Source: an uncultured Eubacteriaceae bacterium
GTDB taxonomy: Bacteria > Bacillota > Clostridia > Lachnospirales > CAG-274
Assembly: GCA_947167715.1 (NCBI GenBank)
Contig: CAMVJD010000023.1
Span: 1-44,607, forward strand
Direction: 5' to 3'
DNA: 44,607 bases
This document shows positions 42,897-44,607 of the stretch, one piece after another (position 1 is the stretch's first letter; each line of letters starts with the position of its first letter). The notes beneath the pieces were generated by a model. The model did not search any database and was not told the origin of the DNA. It saw nothing but the letters and a program-made list of their open reading frames with translations. A program made the translations under genes and the position numbers.

Positions 42897-44174
42897 ATGG
42901 AACAAAAATTATTTACAGAATTCCGACCGCTATATGCAACAACAAAAAAAACGCCCAATTCTATGCGTATATCGATTTGTATGTGTGATTTGATACAATT
43001 CGAGGCGCTGCGTTACGCGGTGGATATGTCAATGAAAAGATACCCGTATTTTGGCGTGGAACTGCAAAAAAAGGACAACGAGTATATTTTTGCCGAAAAT
43101 CACAGGCAGGTCGTTATTACCGAGTCCCGCCAAGGGGTGGAACTGAATACCGAAAGTTCAAATTTTCATTTGCTTGCTTTCAGCTGCTATGACGACCGAA
43201 TCGTTTTTGACATATTTCACGGTATAACGGACGGCACGGGGGCTTACGAATTTATCCGCACGCTTTTATACTACTACTGCTCCAAACGGTATGATATTAC
43301 GCTAAAAAAAGACGGCATAAGGTTAGTTGGAGACGAAATATCCGACGAGGAATGGACGGACCCTGTTTACAACTCGGGTGAACTGCCCGCTCCCGAAAGG
43401 ACGTCTGCGCCAAAGCCTTTTGACCTTTTGGAAGATACGGGCCTGCAAAGCGACAGCGCAAACACGGTATACAGCGTGGAAATATCGGAAGAGGAATTTA
43501 TGCGATTTACAAAAGAAAACGACGGCACGCCCGCAACTATGGTATCGGTGCTTTTCAGCAAAGCCCTGAACGATTCTTACCCCGATACCGAAGCGCCCGT
43601 CCGTGTCATTCTATGTGTCAATCAGCGCAATGCTCTCCATAAACCGCTGGCGCATCAAAGTCTGGTGGGCGGCGCCTATCTGGAATATAAAAAAGAAATG
43701 TCCGCAATACCGCTTAAAGACCAAGTCAAGGCTTTCCGAGATATGGTTTTTGCGCAGACGGACGAAAGGTCGGTACTGCAAAGTGTGAACAGCCAGAAAA
43801 TGGTGTATCAAATATTTCGATCTATGCAGACAGACGAGGAAAGGGCCGCTTTTGCAAAAAAAGTATCGGAACTGACCTCCCACACCATTACCGCAACGAT
43901 AAGCTATGTCGGAAAAGCCGATTTTAAGGAAGCCGAAAAATATATACGCGATTTTCATTTATGGACGTGTCCTCCTTCAGAAAACACCGTTTTGATTGAA
44001 ATTTCCGCTGTAAACGGCCGTTTTACCTTTGATATCATACAGCCGTTTTCAAGCCCGATATTTGTTGATTTATTCCTGAACGAGTTAAAGAAAAACGGTA
44101 TCAACTACACCCTTCACGATGCTGCCGAACTGAAACTTGCAAATATCGCACTTGCGTGGAACAAAATCGAGTAG
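42897..44174 (+). CDS. CAT/condensation-fold acyltransferase-like protein
   Basis: 425 residues with the chloramphenicol-acetyltransferase/condensation-domain fold. The catalytic motif HxxxDG is at 108-113 (FHGITDGTG). Other signs are the N-terminal FRPLYATTKKTPNSMR, RVILCVNQRNAL in the middle and a C-terminal FTFDIIQPFSSPIFVDLFL. It could be an alcohol or polyketide acyltransferase. Ribosome site AGGAG precedes ATG 42897. The stop TAG at 44172-44174 overlaps the 3' end of the group II intron remnant, so the native last codons may have been replaced. Confidence 0.82.
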   Translation: MEQKLFTEFRPLYATTKKTPNSMRISICMCDLIQFEALRYAVDMSMKRYPYFGVELQKKDNEYIFAENHRQVVITESRQGVELNTESSNFHLLAFSCYDDRIVFDIFHGITDGTGAYEFIRTLLYYYCSKRYDITLKKDGIRLVGDEISDEEWTDPVYNSGELPAPERTSAPKPFDLLEDTGLQSDSANTVYSVEISEEEFMRFTKENDGTPATMVSVLFSKALNDSYPDTEAPVRVILCVNQRNALHKPLAHQSLVGGAYLEYKKEMSAIPLKDQVKAFRDMVFAQTDERSVLQSVNSQKMVYQIFRSMQTDEERAAFAKKVSELTSHTITATISYVGKADFKEAEKYIRDFHLWTCPPSENTVLIEISAVNGRFTFDIIQPFSSPIFVDLFLNELKKNGINYTLHDAAELKLANIALAWNKIE

Positions 44175-44330
44175 GAGGCTAACCATTAATTGATTAGCCG
44201 ACCTCTCACACCACCGTGCGTACCGTTCGGTACACGGCGGTTCAATAGTTTAAGTGCAGTACCTTGTATCTTTGGTATATGTCATCATATCTGTTCAACC
44301 ACTGTGCGGTCTTTCCGTAATCCTTTGCAA
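44171..44330 (-). mobile_element. 3' end of a group II intron with maturase C-terminus
   Basis: Reading the minus strand, the reverse-transcriptase/maturase tail LAKDYGKTAQWLNRYDD, IYQRYKVLHLNY ends at TGA (44244-44242). Domain V follows (about 44241-44200): ACCGCCGTG pairs with CACGGTGGT, with upper stem TACC/GGTA and a CG bulge. Then GTGAGAGG and a domain VI hairpin GGCTAA...TTAGCC, ending TCCTAC at 44171, consistent with the AY 3' rule. The 5' bulk of the intron is missing; at 44331 the mosaic repeat replaces the maturase frame. Confidence 0.85.
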
Positions 44331-44607
44331 GTCAATGATATTCGTATTCCGCAGAAATAAATTTCTGCTTCACAAGCCGAAACGCGCGACTTAGTCGGGA
44401 TTTGCTAAAGCAAACCCGATCCCCTTCGGGGATTGCACTCGGCTTTAGCCGAGGCAACATAGCGTACAGGCTCATCCTCTGTAGGCTATACACGCCTTTG
44501 GCGTGTTACGCCATAACTCATAACCAACGGAATTGCAAGCAATTCCAAATTTAGTGGGAGCTTGGACATTGCACCGCAAAGATAGATGCGGACCGGCTTT
44601 GCCGGGC
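44331..44607. repeat. Mosaic hairpin repeat at the right window edge
   Basis: 44331-44383 is the inverted copy of 1-53. 44374-44480 is almost identical to 40747-40854. Next come hairpins ACACGCCTTTGGCGTGT, GGAATTGCAAGCAATTCC and the anchor CCGCAAAGATAGATGCGG shared in complement with 30585-30720, then CGGCTTTGCCGG. No coding sequence is seen. Confidence 0.8.

Overview
The window looks like chromosome from a fibre-degrading gut-type Clostridia (Oscillospiraceae/Ruminococcaceae-like; this is inference). Supporting signs are AGGAGG-type ribosome sites, a T-box alaS, KtrAB, sigma-A promoters, dockerin-tagged secreted proteins, copper-amine-oxidase-N stalk domains and a GH30 glucuronoxylanase. Both ends of the window lie in the same repeat in opposite orientation, so it may be a contig broken at repeats.

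1-7.8 kb: a dockerin protein and a convergent GH30_8 xylanase with CBM22, then a minus-strand pair made of a diguanylate cyclase and a DUF5131-DUF4186 fusion. 8-14.2 kb: an orphan LivJ-type binding lipoprotein, T-box plus alaS, and convergent ktrB-ktrA. 14.3-22.7 kb: a plus-strand operon of a membrane coiled-coil protein, a VWA/binding protein, an EF-hand-like lipoprotein, TelA, rsmA and a DIP1984-family protein, followed by an uncharacterised protein and trmB. 22.7-25.3 kb: short palindromic repeats, a gene fragment, a secreted stalk-domain protein and an orphan Imm26 immunity gene.

25.3-30 kb: a six-gene minus-strand operon (MFS transporter, three small membrane proteins, CotH-dockerin, spermidine-synthase-like protein). 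30-32.1 kb is a graveyard of mobile DNA: hairpin mosaic repeats, a YhcG nuclease remnant, a tyrosine-recombinase remnant, a 234-bp MITE with target duplication, tandem arm-type repeats and the 3' end of tRNA-Thr(GGU), which together look like an old integration site.

32.2-44.2 kb is the most unusual part. A minus-strand operon encodes three paralogous STAS-phosphotransferase fusions, interleaved with a fucosyltransferase-like protein, a secreted stalk-domain protein and a secreted tyrosine-phosphatase-like protein. A second MITE sits exactly at one stop codon. Upstream are a six-unit 21-bp tandem array, a methyltransferase fused to the same STAS type, and a divergent CAT-fold acyltransferase-like gene with a long structured leader. 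The shared STAS domain on two different enzyme classes, with an intact Ser at the usual phospho-acceptor position, suggests a small-molecule or surface-modification system controlled by STAS phosphorylation. No RsbW-type kinase or PP2C phosphatase is visible here. The window ends in the 3' end of a group II intron invaded by the mosaic repeat.
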